From Anaerolineae bacterium (GTDB lineage: Bacteria; Chloroflexota; Anaerolineae; CG2-30-64-16), in the NCBI GenBank assembly GCA_025454565.1, contig JALOOE010000151.1:1-8104 (forward strand): a DNA stretch of 8,104 nt, in the 5' to 3' direction. Positions 1 to 6,502 of the stretch are shown piece after piece. The position numbers and the translations under genes were made by a program. Below the pieces are notes generated by a model. It did not search any database. It was not told the DNA's origin and was given only the letters and a program-made list of their open reading frames with translations. The first letter of the stretch is position 1. Every line of letters begins with the position of its first letter.

Positions 1-1
1 C

Positions 2-190
2 GCGATCCTGATCATGTTCGGTCGCACATTTGGCGCTCAGGCGGTGTTGGGTTTCGCCATCACCCTGGCGATTGGTGTGCTCATCAGCATGTTCACGGCT
101 GTGATCGTCACGCGCACGTTCCTGCGGGCGCTCTTCTCGGGTGAGCGTGGTGAGGCGTTGCGCGAGAAGCGCTGGGTGATGGGGTTCTAG
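2..190 (+). CDS. secD: Protein translocase subunit SecD, C-terminal end (5' truncated)
   Basis: This is the last 62 residues of SecD, the membrane protein that works with SecF to help Sec-dependent export on the outer side of the membrane, using the proton motive force. The gene enters from beyond the left edge and stops at TAG 188-190. The visible part has the usual end of the last two transmembrane helices: an FGAQAVLGFAITLAIGVLIS segment followed by FTAVIVTRTFLR. A short charged tail (GERGEALREKRWVMGF) should face the cytoplasm. A complete secF starts 14 nt downstream with its own Shine-Dalgarno sequence, the normal secDF order, which supports the call strongly. Only the C-terminus is present, so the periplasmic P1 domain cannot be checked. 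Confidence 0.93.
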   Translation, partial: AILIMFGRTFGAQAVLGFAITLAIGVLISMFTAVIVTRTFLRALFSGERGEALREKRWVMGF

Positions 191-204
191 GGAGGGAGAG
201 CAAC

Positions 205-1155
205 ATGTATCGCATCGTTGAACATCGGAAGTGGTACTTCCTGATTTCATTGCTGATCATCGTGCCCGGCCTACTGGCAATGATCTATTCCACGGCCACG
301 ACGGGCAAGCCGTTCAAGGTGGCGATCGACTTCACGGGCGGCGCGATTTGGGAGCTGAACTTCGACCAAGCGATCCAGCCCGCCGAGCTGCGCCAGATTT
401 TCGTGGATGCCGGGCTAAACGACACGGCCGTCACCACTGTCGGCGACGGCAAGACGGCGCAGGTGCGTCTCAAGCCGGTTGACGATGACCAGAAACTTTC
501 GCTGACGCAGGCCATCAAGGCGAAATTCGGCCAAAGCGTCACCGAATCGCAGTTCGCGCTCGTCGGGCCGGCGATCGGCTCCGAAGTGACTCAGGCGGCT
601 GTCGTGGCGGTCTTCGCCGCTTCGATCGCCATCACTCTGTTCCTGGTTGTCGCATTCCGTAAAGTGGCGCACCCGGCCCGCTACGGCATCTCGGCTGTTA
701 TCGCCATGCTCCACGACATCCTGGTCACATTGGGTATCTTCGCCATCTTCAGCTTGCTCTTCGGTTGGGAGGCGGATGCGCTCCTGCTGACCGCCCTCCT
801 TACCGTGATCAGCTTCTCGGTGCAGGACACGATCGTGGTCTTCGACCGTATCCGGGAAAATAGCGGCAAGTATCGAGGCGAGGCGTTCGGTTTGATCGCC
901 GATCGCAGCCTGCTCGAAACGCTGCACCGGTCATTGGCGACGCAGCTCAACGCACTGTTCATGATGGGCGCGTTGCTGCTCTTCGGTGGCCCGACCATCC
1001 GTCAGTTCGTGGCCGTGATGTTCTTCGGCTTGATCAGCGGCACCTATTCGTCAATCTTCAATGCGGTGCCGATCCTGGTGGCCTGGGAAGAGCGTGACTT
1101 CCTGGGTACCAAGAAACGGCAGCCACAGCCGCAGCCTGAGCTGGCGAAAGCGTAG
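205..1155 (+). CDS. secF: Protein translocase subunit SecF
   Basis: SecF pairs with SecD in the auxiliary Sec complex that drives late steps of protein export. The protein has 316 residues, the usual length, and six predicted membrane helices: about 11-28, 131-151, 160-183, 190-213, 243-262 and 266-288. Family motifs are seen in order: DFTGG (42-46) just after helix 1, GPAIGSE (121-127) before helix 2, DTIVVFDRIREN (208-219) at the end of helix 4, and LFGG followed by GTYSSIF (279-285) in the last part. The P1-type extracytoplasmic domain is about residues 47-120. A purine-rich Shine-Dalgarno GGAGGGAGAG lies at 191-200, just ahead of the ATG. The gene is 14 nt after secD and almost certainly shares its transcript. 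The short polar C-tail with a QPQPQP stretch is not conserved family sequence. Nothing is broken. Confidence 0.97.
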   Translation: MYRIVEHRKWYFLISLLIIVPGLLAMIYSTATTGKPFKVAIDFTGGAIWELNFDQAIQPAELRQIFVDAGLNDTAVTTVGDGKTAQVRLKPVDDDQKLSLTQAIKAKFGQSVTESQFALVGPAIGSEVTQAAVVAVFAASIAITLFLVVAFRKVAHPARYGISAVIAMLHDILVTLGIFAIFSLLFGWEADALLLTALLTVISFSVQDTIVVFDRIRENSGKYRGEAFGLIADRSLLETLHRSLATQLNALFMMGALLLFGGPTIRQFVAVMFFGLISGTYSSIFNAVPILVAWEERDFLGTKKRQPQPQPELAKA

Positions 1156-1165
1156 TTCGCGATCG

Positions 1166-1217
1166 AAGACGGGGGACAGCAGACGGGCCGTGCGGCTCGT
1201 TGGATGTCCTCCGTTTT
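1166..1217 (+). terminator. Composite hairpin after secF, probable secDF terminator
   Basis: A long hairpin starts 10 nt after the secF stop. The outer stem pairs 1166-1178 with 1205-1217 (13 pairs, two of them G-U). An internal loop of four bases on each side follows, then an inner stem 1183-1189 with 1194-1200 (7 pairs, one G-U) closed by loop GTGC. The 3' side runs into a T-rich stretch (GTTTTCTGTTT, 1213-1223). This looks like a factor-independent terminator, though the T-run is partly inside the stem and the hairpin is longer than typical. It separates secDF from the dehydrogenase, and makes a TTG start at 1200 for the next gene unlikely. Confidence 0.6.
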
Positions 1218-1238
1218 CTGTTTCCGATGAGATGCCCC

Positions 1239-2202
1239 ATGCGTGCGTTGGTTTGCGATCACGGATTGCGTTATGACCCGGCGTATCCCGAACCGGCGCT
1301 GCCGCCAGGCGAGGCGCTGGTGCGGGTGCGGTTGGCTGGCATCTGCAACACCGACGTGGAGTTGCTGCGCGGGTACTTGGGCTTCCGGGGCGTGCCAGGG
1401 CATGAGTTCGTCGGCGAGGTAGTGCAGGCCTCTGATTCGGCATGGCTGGGTAAGCGGGTCGTGGGCGACATCAACGCCGCCTGCTACGCCTGCGAGACGT
1501 GTCGAGCTGGCCGTCACACGCACTGTCCAGATCGCACGACGTTGGGGATCTACCGACGTGACGGCGCATTCGCAGACTATCTGCGCCTGCCGGTCGCCAA
1601 TCTCTACCCGGTGCCTGCCAGCGTGAGTGACGAGCAGGCCGTCTTTGTGGAGCCACTGGCTGCAGCCTGCGAGATCCTGGAGCAGGTGACGATCCGCCCC
1701 ACGGATCGAGTGGTCATCTTGGGCGATGGCAAGCTGGGCCTGCTGGTTTCGGCGGTGCTGCGCTTGAACGGCGCTGATCTGCGTCTGATTGGGCGGCATC
1801 CCGATAAGCTGGCGATCGCGGCGGCGTGGGGCGTGGCAGCACACAACGCCGCCGACGATTTGCCGGCCGGCTGGGGCCGGCTGGGCCGATGTCGTGGTGG
1901 AGTGTACCGGCAATCCGACCGGCTTCGCGCTGGCGAGGAAGCTCCTTCGCCCGCGCGGCGCGCTGGTGCTGAAGAGCACCTACCACGGCGACCTGCCCGT
2001 GGATATGAGCACGCTGGTCGTCGATGAGATCACGCTGGTCGGCTCGCGCTGCGGGCCGTTTGCACCGGCGCTCAGGTTGCTCGAGTCGGGGTTAGTTGAC
2101 CCGGCCCCGCTGATCACGGCCAGATATGCTTTGGCTGATGGGGAGGCTGCTTTTGTGCGCGCCGTCGAACCCGGCGTCTTGAAGGTGCTCCTGAAGCCCT
2201 GA
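1239..2202 (+). pseudogene. Zinc-dependent alcohol dehydrogenase (MDR family), frameshifted
   Basis: This encodes a medium-chain dehydrogenase of the threonine/sorbitol dehydrogenase type, split over two frames. Frame A from ATG 1239 carries the GroES-like domain: GICNTD with the first catalytic zinc Cys, PGHEF with the zinc His, and the four structural-zinc cysteines in CYACETCRAGRHTHC (C-x2-C-x2-C-x7-C). It then enters the Rossmann fold with GDGKLG. The match is lost after DDLPAGW near 1875 and resumes in another frame at WADVVVECTG, continuing through LVGSRCGPFAPAL and ITARYAL to TGA 2200-2202. The break is a 10-bp tandem duplication at 1866-1885; without one copy the protein would be 317 residues, full length for the short COG1063-type branch I recognise. 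Unrepaired, frame A runs to about 2027 with a nonsense tail that loses the second half of the nucleotide-binding domain, so the product should be inactive. The substrate cannot be told. It may be a true pseudogene or an assembly error. Confidence 0.85.
1866..1885 (+). repeat. 10-bp perfect tandem duplication causing the frameshift
   Basis: The unit GCCGGCTGGG occurs twice in direct succession, at 1866-1875 and 1876-1885; the period-10 match covers 1865-1885. Ten bases shift the frame by one. Removing either copy gives LPAGWADVVVECTG without interruption, the sequence expected of the family. The pattern fits slipped-strand duplication at a GC-rich site. It is not a homopolymer length error. 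Confidence 0.95.
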
Positions 2203-2274
2203 TCGTTTCACAAGAGCGCTTCGATTGGCGACGGAAGTCTCTTGATAGTGAGTCATAGTTTGAGAAAGCTGAGC

Positions 2275-2766
2275 ATGCGTGTCGGCCTGTGGGTCGTCCT
2301 GACTGTACTGGCGTTGCTCGTGGCAGCCTGCGCACCGAGCCTGGAGGTTGTGCCGGATCGCAAGGCGGCTCAGACGCCTGTGTCTACGGTCACGCCGCAG
2401 CAACACGATCTGGCGATCGTTGCCGTGGATTTCGATCCGCCCCTGGATTTCGCACAAATCCGCAATAACGGCGGGGTGACACTCTTGGTAGCCGTTGAGA
2501 ATCGCGGTCAGGCGGTCGAGACGGATGTCAGAATCAGCGCCCAATTGCAAGATCCCAATGATCGGCTACGCGAGCTGTCCCGTGAGGCGGTGATGCTGGG
2601 GCAACTCAACGCAGGCGCGCTCCGAATGGTGCGTTTCACGCAGGTCTCCGATTTGCCACTGCGCGAACGTTATCGGCTGGTAGTGAGCGTCGACGCGGCG
2701 GTGGGAGAGAGCGACATTGACAACAACTCCCGCAGCTATGATATTGTGATCCATAACGGCAAGTGA
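2275..2766 (+). CDS. Small lipoprotein with CARDB-like domain
   Basis: This is a predicted exported lipoprotein of 163 residues. Residues 1-18 form a lipoprotein signal peptide with a long hydrophobic core and the lipobox VAAC, making Cys19 the lipidated residue. A short Thr/Pro/Gln-rich linker follows. From about residue 43 the sequence resembles CARDB, an immunoglobulin-like beta-sandwich adhesion domain: HDLAIVAVDFDPP at the first strand, VAVENRGQAVETDVRI in the middle, and the typical ending ESDIDNNSRSYDI. CARDB domains are usually found in surface proteins that bind partners or carbohydrate; no catalytic residues are apparent. The ATG at 2275 was chosen for its compact signal peptide and the GAGAAAG stretch upstream. 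In-frame GTG 2248 and TTG 2242 would add a basic N-terminal extension and remain possible; GGAAG at 2233-2237 could serve the GTG. The gene ends just before a strong hairpin. The specific role is unknown. Confidence 0.85.
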   Translation: MRVGLWVVLTVLALLVAACAPSLEVVPDRKAAQTPVSTVTPQQHDLAIVAVDFDPPLDFAQIRNNGGVTLLVAVENRGQAVETDVRISAQLQDPNDRLRELSREAVMLGQLNAGALRMVRFTQVSDLPLRERYRLVVSVDAAVGESDIDNNSRSYDIVIHNGK

Positions 2767-2784
2767 AGTGTATCGGGAAAACAC

Positions 2785-2809
2785 GAGGGGCACCGCAAGG
2801 GTGCCCCTC
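2785..2809. terminator. Bidirectional terminator between convergent genes
   Basis: A perfect 10-bp stem pairs GAGGGGCACC (2785-2794) with GGTGCCCCTC (2800-2809) around the loop GCAAG. It lies 18 nt after the lipoprotein stop and 25 nt beyond the stop of the minus-strand zinc-ribbon gene. Read on the minus strand, the hairpin is followed by GTGTTTTCCC, giving a short T-run. On the plus strand the following ATCAGTAGCGG has no T-run. It is therefore a better intrinsic terminator for the minus-strand gene, but probably serves both. Confidence 0.8.
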
Positions 2810-2834
2810 ATCAGTAGCGGCGCGGCGTGTCCGG

Positions 2835-3077
2835 TCAGTGCCCGCAGCTTGAGCAGTGACCTCCGGCGCACGAACCACAGCCGGACGAGCCGCTGCCGGC
2901 GACCATGCGGCTGCCGCCACCGGCATCGCGACTGACGGCGGCAAACAGGGAGATGAGGCGCCGCCCGGCGAGTTCGGCGCAGCGAGGGCAGGCGGCCGGG
3001 CTATCCGCCTGGCTCATGGGACGCAACATCTCGAAGCGGGCTTCGCAGTTGTTGCACTGGTATTCGTAAAGCGGCAT
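2835..3077 (-). CDS. FmdB-family zinc-ribbon protein
   Basis: This is an 80-residue protein of the FmdB type, a small zinc-ribbon family first named for a putative regulator of formamidase genes; what most members do is unproven. The N-terminus MPLYEYQC is the family hallmark. The ribbon has two knuckles, C8-x2-C11 and C30-x2-C33, which should bind one zinc. After a Gly/Ser-rich linker the C-terminus holds a second Cys cluster, C67-x2-C70 and C75-x2-C78 with H74 and H80, which could bind another metal; Cys/Gly-rich tails occur in other family members. It has a Shine-Dalgarno GAGGTG (3083-3088 on the plus strand) and a near-consensus promoter, so it is probably a single-gene transcript. It converges on the lipoprotein gene and diverges from the carboxypeptidase gene with 12 bp between start codons. 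A role in transcription is suggested only by the family name. Confidence 0.93.
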   Translation of the reverse strand: MPLYEYQCNNCEARFEMLRPMSQADSPAACPRCAELAGRRLISLFAAVSRDAGGGSRMVAGSGSSGCGSCAGGHCSSCGH

Positions 3078-3082
3078 CGTGG

Positions 3083-3088
3083 CACCTC
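3083..3088 (-). promoter_or_regulatory. Ribosome binding site of the FmdB-family gene
   Basis: On the minus strand GAGGTG stands 5 nt ahead of the ATG at 3077-3075. It confirms that start. It also occupies almost the whole gap between the two divergent start codons, leaving no room for an intergenic promoter or ribosome site for the carboxypeptidase gene. Confidence 0.8.
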
Positions 3089-3089
3089 G

Positions 3090-4223
3090 ATGAATTGTTT
3101 CGCTCGAATTCTAACCCATGCCCTGCGAGGCGTCAAGTCATTGGTGCTCATCGGCAGCCTTGCCAACCTCGGCTTCGGGCCGCCGGTGATCACGGAAGGC
3201 CAGCCCGGCGGGCTGCGGATGTATCCTGAGCAGGTGCGGAGCGCCTACCGGTTGACGCAGCCGCCGGCTGTCGGGGCCACGGCCGCGTTGGTCATCGATC
3301 TCGACTCGGGGCAGACGCTCTACGCCAAGAAGCCGAACCAGCCGCTCCCGCCCGCCAGCACAGCGAAGCTGATGACGGCTCTGGTGACCGTGCAGCACGC
3401 CAACATCGCTGATCGTGTCACCGTTTCCGCTCGTGCGGCCGGCACGCCGGGAAGCCGTATGGGTTTGGTCGCGGGCGAGACGCTGACGGTTCGTGACTTG
3501 CTTTACGGCCTGCTGCTGCCATCGGGCAATGATGCGGCGGTTGCCCTGGCTGAACATGTGGCCGGGAACCAGGATGCATTTGTCCGGTTGATGAACGAAA
3601 CGGGCGCGGCGTTGGGGCTGCGAAACACGACCTTCGCCAATGCCCATGGCCTGGACGATCCCAAGCAGGTCAGCACGGCCAACGATCTCATTGCTATGGC
3701 CAAGGCCGCCTTTACCTATCCGCTCCTGGCGAGCATTGTCGCCACCCCGTCGGCGCAGATCGCCGGTCGGAAACTGATCAATACCAACGAGCTCCTGGGC
3801 GTCTATCAGGGCGCTGATGGCGTGAAGACAGGCACTACTGATGCTGCCGGGGAGTGCCTGGTGGCCTCGGTGACGCGCAACGGCCATCGTATGCTGGTCG
3901 TTATCCTCGGAAGCGGGGATCGCTATGCCGACGCTCGCACGCTTCTGGACTACGCGACCGGCGGCTGGCGCTGGCAGAGCGTGTCTCTCGCTGATGACGC
4001 GCTGGCCTGGACTACCGGATCGGATGGGCAGCCATATCGTCTGCGACCGACGGAACGCAAGGACGTCTTTCTGCCCGCGTGGCAATGGGGCCTGGTGCAA
4101 CCCGCACGCCAGCTCGACGCAGCCGTGCCGCTGACCAGCACCCTGCCGGTGGGCACGTTGACTCTGACCCTTGCCGGACGACCGCTGGGCTCGGTGCCGT
4201 TGGCTGTCTGGCAGGGCCCATGA
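3090..4223 (+). CDS. D-alanyl-D-alanine carboxypeptidase (PBP5-like, peptidase S11)
   Basis: This low-molecular-weight penicillin-binding protein should remove the terminal D-Ala from peptidoglycan pentapeptides outside the membrane, limiting cross-linking. Numbered from ATG 3090 (377 residues), all three active-site motifs are present: S90-T-A-K93 with the nucleophilic Ser90, S145-G-N147, and K246-T-G248. Around them are family sequences such as AALVIDLDSGQTLYAKKPN and LLLPSGNDAA. Residues 1 to about 30 form a basic then hydrophobic segment that can act as a signal peptide or N-terminal anchor, though the cleavage site is unclear. The C-terminal 100 residues resemble a short beta-rich PBP5-type end without an obvious amphipathic anchor. 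The frame is open back to 2856, but that part overlaps the FmdB-family gene and reads as its shadow, so it is left out. No good Shine-Dalgarno precedes 3090; TTG 3141 or GTG 3144 are poorer alternatives. The next gene begins 21 nt after the stop. Confidence 0.92.
   Translation: MNCFARILTHALRGVKSLVLIGSLANLGFGPPVITEGQPGGLRMYPEQVRSAYRLTQPPAVGATAALVIDLDSGQTLYAKKPNQPLPPASTAKLMTALVTVQHANIADRVTVSARAAGTPGSRMGLVAGETLTVRDLLYGLLLPSGNDAAVALAEHVAGNQDAFVRLMNETGAALGLRNTTFANAHGLDDPKQVSTANDLIAMAKAAFTYPLLASIVATPSAQIAGRKLINTNELLGVYQGADGVKTGTTDAAGECLVASVTRNGHRMLVVILGSGDRYADARTLLDYATGGWRWQSVSLADDALAWTTGSDGQPYRLRPTERKDVFLPAWQWGLVQPARQLDAAVPLTSTLPVGTLTLTLAGRPLGSVPLAVWQGP
3108..3136 (-). promoter_or_regulatory. Sigma-70-type promoter for the FmdB-family gene
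   Basis: On the minus strand there is TTGACG (-35, at 3136-3131), a 17-bp spacer, and TAGAAT (-10, at 3113-3108). Each box matches the housekeeping consensus at five of six positions, and the spacing is ideal. Transcription would start near 3100, giving a leader of about 23 nt that includes the GAGGTG ribosome site. The promoter lies inside the first codons of the divergent carboxypeptidase gene as started at 3090. Confidence 0.72.
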
Positions 4224-4244
4224 CAAGATCGGATATAGATCCAA

Positions 4245-5783
4245 ATGGCTGAAGAGCGTCTCCAGAAGATCTTGGCCCAAGCTGGCCTGGGCTCGCGGCG
4301 CGCGTGCGAGACGCTGATCGTCGCCGGTCGGGTGACGGTTGACGGCCGTGTCGTGACCGAGCTGGGTACCCAGGCTGATCCGGCGACCGCAGATGTGCGC
4401 GTCGACGGCGAACCGCTTCATGCGCAGCGGCTGCGTTATGTGATGCTGCACAAGCCGGCCGGCTATCTCTCCGGGATGGATCCGCGCGCCGGCTATCCCT
4501 CCTGGGAAGAGCTGGTCAAGGTGCCTGAGCGCCTCTTCGTCGTCGGCCGGTTGGATCATGACAGCGAAGGGCTGCTGTTGCTGACCAACGATGGCGCGTT
4601 GGCCCAACGCCTCCTGCATCCCAAGCATGAGCACCCGAAGATCTACCTGGTGCAGGTGGAGGGTGTGCCCAACGAGCGAAAAATCCGCCGGTTGCAGCAC
4701 GGCGTTATGCTCGACGATGGGCCGACCGCGCCGGCCAAGGTCGAGCTGCTCGCGACGCCCCCCCTTGGATTCGGCAAACCGAAGAGCCAGCAGATGGGGA
4801 GCGGCGGGCCGGGCGAGCCGCCGGTGCGGCGCCGTCCCACCCGTTGGCTCAAGGTGACGCTATACGAGGGGCGCAAGCGCCAACTGCGGCGTATGACGGC
4901 GCTCCTGGGGCATGAGGCGTTGCGCGTCATCCGCATCAGTATCGGGCCGTTAGCCTTGGGCGAACTGCGGCCCGGCAAGTGGCGCGATCTTGCTCCCGGC
5001 GAGGTGCGTGCGTTGCGAGATGCGGCTTATGGCGGGCATCCACCGGAGCTTGACGCTGCATCCACAGAAAGGAAGACGAAACTGTTGCTGCCGAACACGA
5101 TCGCAATCGATGGGCCATCGGCCTCGGGCAAGAGCACTATCGGGGCCCGACTGGCGAAGGATCTTGGCTATCTCTATCTCGACACCGGTGTGATGTATCG
5201 CGCCGTTGCCGCCGTGGTCATGGCGCGAGGTGTCTCAGTTTCGGATGAGGCGGCTGTGACCACGTTGGCCGAGCAGGTCGAGCTTCAGGTGCTGCCGGCA
5301 ACGATCGCCGACGGTCGCGATGTCACCGTCCTGGCGGACGGCGCCGACATCAGTTGGGACATCCGCAAGCCCGCAATCGAGCGGGCGGTTTCACCGGTCT
5401 CGGCATATCGCGGCGTGCGCCAGGCCATGGTCCTCCAACAACGCCGCATCGCCCTGGACGGTCGCGCCGTCATGGTGGGGCGTGATATCGGGACGGTCGT
5501 CCTGCCGGATGCCGATCTCAAGATCTACCTCGACGCGGCGCTGCAAGTACGCGCGGAACGCCGCTATCGAGAGCGGCTGGCGCGCGGCGAGCAGGCCATC
5601 CTTGACCAGGTGCTGGTCGAACTCCGCCGGCGCGACGAGATCGACTCGCAACGCCAGCATTCGCCTCTGGCGGCCGCGCCTGATGCGATTGTCATAGACA
5701 GCACTAATCTGAGCATCGATGAAGTGATGGCGTTCGTGCGACAGCTTCTTCAACGATGGACTCAGACCCACCAACGGCACTGA
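4245..5783 (+). CDS. rluB-cmk: Fusion: RluB/RsuA-family pseudouridine synthase + cytidylate kinase
   Basis: A single 512-residue frame encodes two normally separate enzymes. Residues 1-60 are an S4 RNA-binding domain (RLQKILAQAGLGSRRACE). Residues 63 to about 265 are the pseudouridine synthase, with catalytic Asp104 in GRLDHDSEGLLLLTNDG and the C-terminal GRKRQLRRM; family members modify 23S (RluB) or 16S (RsuA) rRNA. Residues 281-512 are a complete cytidylate kinase that phosphorylates CMP and dCMP: P-loop GPSASGKS (290-297), LDTGVMYRA (312-320), GRDIGT (412-417), RRDEIDSQRQHSPL (462-475). The joint (about 266-280) is a short polar linker with no stop codon. An AAAGGAAG sequence 9 nt before TTG 5085 may let free kinase also be made. 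All catalytic motifs look intact. A Pro/Gly/Gln-rich insertion occurs at about 166-200. Shine-Dalgarno at 4245 is weak, and coupling to the preceding gene is plausible. RluB is preferred to RsuA from overall style and the gene neighbourhood; the exact target base cannot be proven here. Confidence 0.93.
   Translation: MAEERLQKILAQAGLGSRRACETLIVAGRVTVDGRVVTELGTQADPATADVRVDGEPLHAQRLRYVMLHKPAGYLSGMDPRAGYPSWEELVKVPERLFVVGRLDHDSEGLLLLTNDGALAQRLLHPKHEHPKIYLVQVEGVPNERKIRRLQHGVMLDDGPTAPAKVELLATPPLGFGKPKSQQMGSGGPGEPPVRRRPTRWLKVTLYEGRKRQLRRMTALLGHEALRVIRISIGPLALGELRPGKWRDLAPGEVRALRDAAYGGHPPELDAASTERKTKLLLPNTIAIDGPSASGKSTIGARLAKDLGYLYLDTGVMYRAVAAVVMARGVSVSDEAAVTTLAEQVELQVLPATIADGRDVTVLADGADISWDIRKPAIERAVSPVSAYRGVRQAMVLQQRRIALDGRAVMVGRDIGTVVLPDADLKIYLDAALQVRAERRYRERLARGEQAILDQVLVELRRRDEIDSQRQHSPLAAAPDAIVIDSTNLSIDEVMAFVRQLLQRWTQTHQRH
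5068..5087 (+). promoter_or_regulatory. cmk: Possible internal ribosome site and TTG start for free cytidylate kinase
   Basis: Inside the fusion, AAAGGAAG (5068-5075) is followed after 9 nt by an in-frame TTG (5085-5087). Starting there gives MLPNTIAIDGPSASGKS, which has the length and shape of a normal cytidylate kinase N-terminus and would yield a 232-residue protein, typical for the family. This may be the relic or still active start of a once separate cmk gene. TTG is a less efficient codon, and purine runs can occur by chance, so use is unproven. Confidence 0.45.
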
Positions 5784-5797
5784 GAAGGGACCGCACC

Positions 5798-6502
5798 ATG
5801 GCGCGTCGGAAGCACCCGATACCCCTGGGCCGCTATTTCTGGGGTGTTGTTCTGCGCTTCTTGCTCTGGTTGTTCGTGAAGATCGACATCCGGGGGCTGG
5901 ATCATGTGCCGCGCCAGGGTGGAGGCATCGTCTACTACAACCATGTGCATTGGCTCGACCCCGTACTCATCAGCGGCAAGCTCAACCGCTACAACCTGCC
6001 GATAACCAAGATCGAAGCGGCCTCGTGGCCGTTGGTGGGGATCCTGCTGCGTGGGTATCATGTCATCTTCATCACGCGCGGTATGGTGGATCGCACGGCG
6101 CTGAACGCGACCTGGGAGCTCCTGGCGGACGGCGATATCTCGGTGATTTCGCCGGAAGGCACGCGCAGCCCGACAGGCCAGCTACAAGCCGCCAAGGAAG
6201 GTCTGGCGTTCGTCGGACGCCGCTCGCCGGGCGCGTGGTGGATTCCCTGTGCGGTGACCGGTACGCAGGCATTCCGTTGGTCTGTGCCGTTGCTCAGACG
6301 CACCCCCGTGCAACTCACCTATGGCCGCCCGTTTCGCGTACTTTGGCCGGGGCCGCACCCGGAACAGACCAGCCGGGAGGAGCTGCGCCAGATCACCGAT
6401 GAAGCGATGGCGCAGCTTGCGGCGCTCCTGCCTGCGGACATGAAGGGCGACTACGCGACTGCCGACCCGGCGCAGCGCAAATGGCTTGAACTCATGGAGT
6501 GA
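5798..6502 (+). CDS. plsC: PlsC-type 1-acyl-glycerol-3-phosphate acyltransferase
   Basis: This is a 234-residue membrane-associated acyltransferase of the PlsC family, which adds the second acyl chain to lysophosphatidic acid to form phosphatidic acid. The family motifs are in order: N48-H49-x4-D54 (NHVHWLDP) with the catalytic His/Asp pair, KIEAASWPLVG (71-81) leading to the Arg of FITRG (94), SPEGTRS (118-124) which binds the glycerol phosphate, and a Pro at 150 in WWIP. A hydrophobic stretch at about 12-28 probably associates with the membrane. ATG 5798 was chosen because AAGGGA lies 7 nt ahead; an in-frame ATG at 5756 lies inside the cytidylate kinase gene and lacks such a site. It starts 14 nt after the fusion stop and ends 12 nt before glmS. 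The cmk-plsC neighbourhood is common in bacteria, which supports the call. The His at 51, where Ser is usual (NHxSxxD), is a mild variant. Confidence 0.93.
   Translation: MARRKHPIPLGRYFWGVVLRFLLWLFVKIDIRGLDHVPRQGGGIVYYNHVHWLDPVLISGKLNRYNLPITKIEAASWPLVGILLRGYHVIFITRGMVDRTALNATWELLADGDISVISPEGTRSPTGQLQAAKEGLAFVGRRSPGAWWIPCAVTGTQAFRWSVPLLRRTPVQLTYGRPFRVLWPGPHPEQTSREELRQITDEAMAQLAALLPADMKGDYATADPAQRKWLELME

Noticed and set aside
1044..1979. A 311-codon open frame on the minus strand across the end of secF and the dehydrogenase
   Set aside because: It lies opposite clear coding sequence of two plus-strand genes and shows no family motif; it is a codon-bias shadow.
2211..2244. Imperfect hairpin between the dehydrogenase and the lipoprotein gene (CAAGAG/CTCTTG plus CTTC/GAAG)
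   Set aside because: The stem is short and bulged with an 11-nt loop and no T-run on either strand. It may weakly disfavour the TTG 2242 start but is not a convincing terminator.
2856..3089. N-terminal extension of the carboxypeptidase frame to 2856
   Set aside because: It overlaps the FmdB-family gene on the other strand, and the added residues are low-complexity Ala/Gly/Arg sequence with no signal peptide at the front.
3138..4700. A 520-codon open frame on the minus strand opposite the carboxypeptidase and pseudouridine synthase genes
   Set aside because: It spans two well-recognised plus-strand genes and their junction, has a Gln/Arg/His-rich composition typical of antisense frames in GC-rich DNA, and shows no recognisable domain.
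5756..5797. Upstream ATG for plsC overlapping the cytidylate kinase end
   Set aside because: No ribosome site precedes it, while AAGGGA stands at good distance from the ATG at 5798, and the added residues are not family-like.
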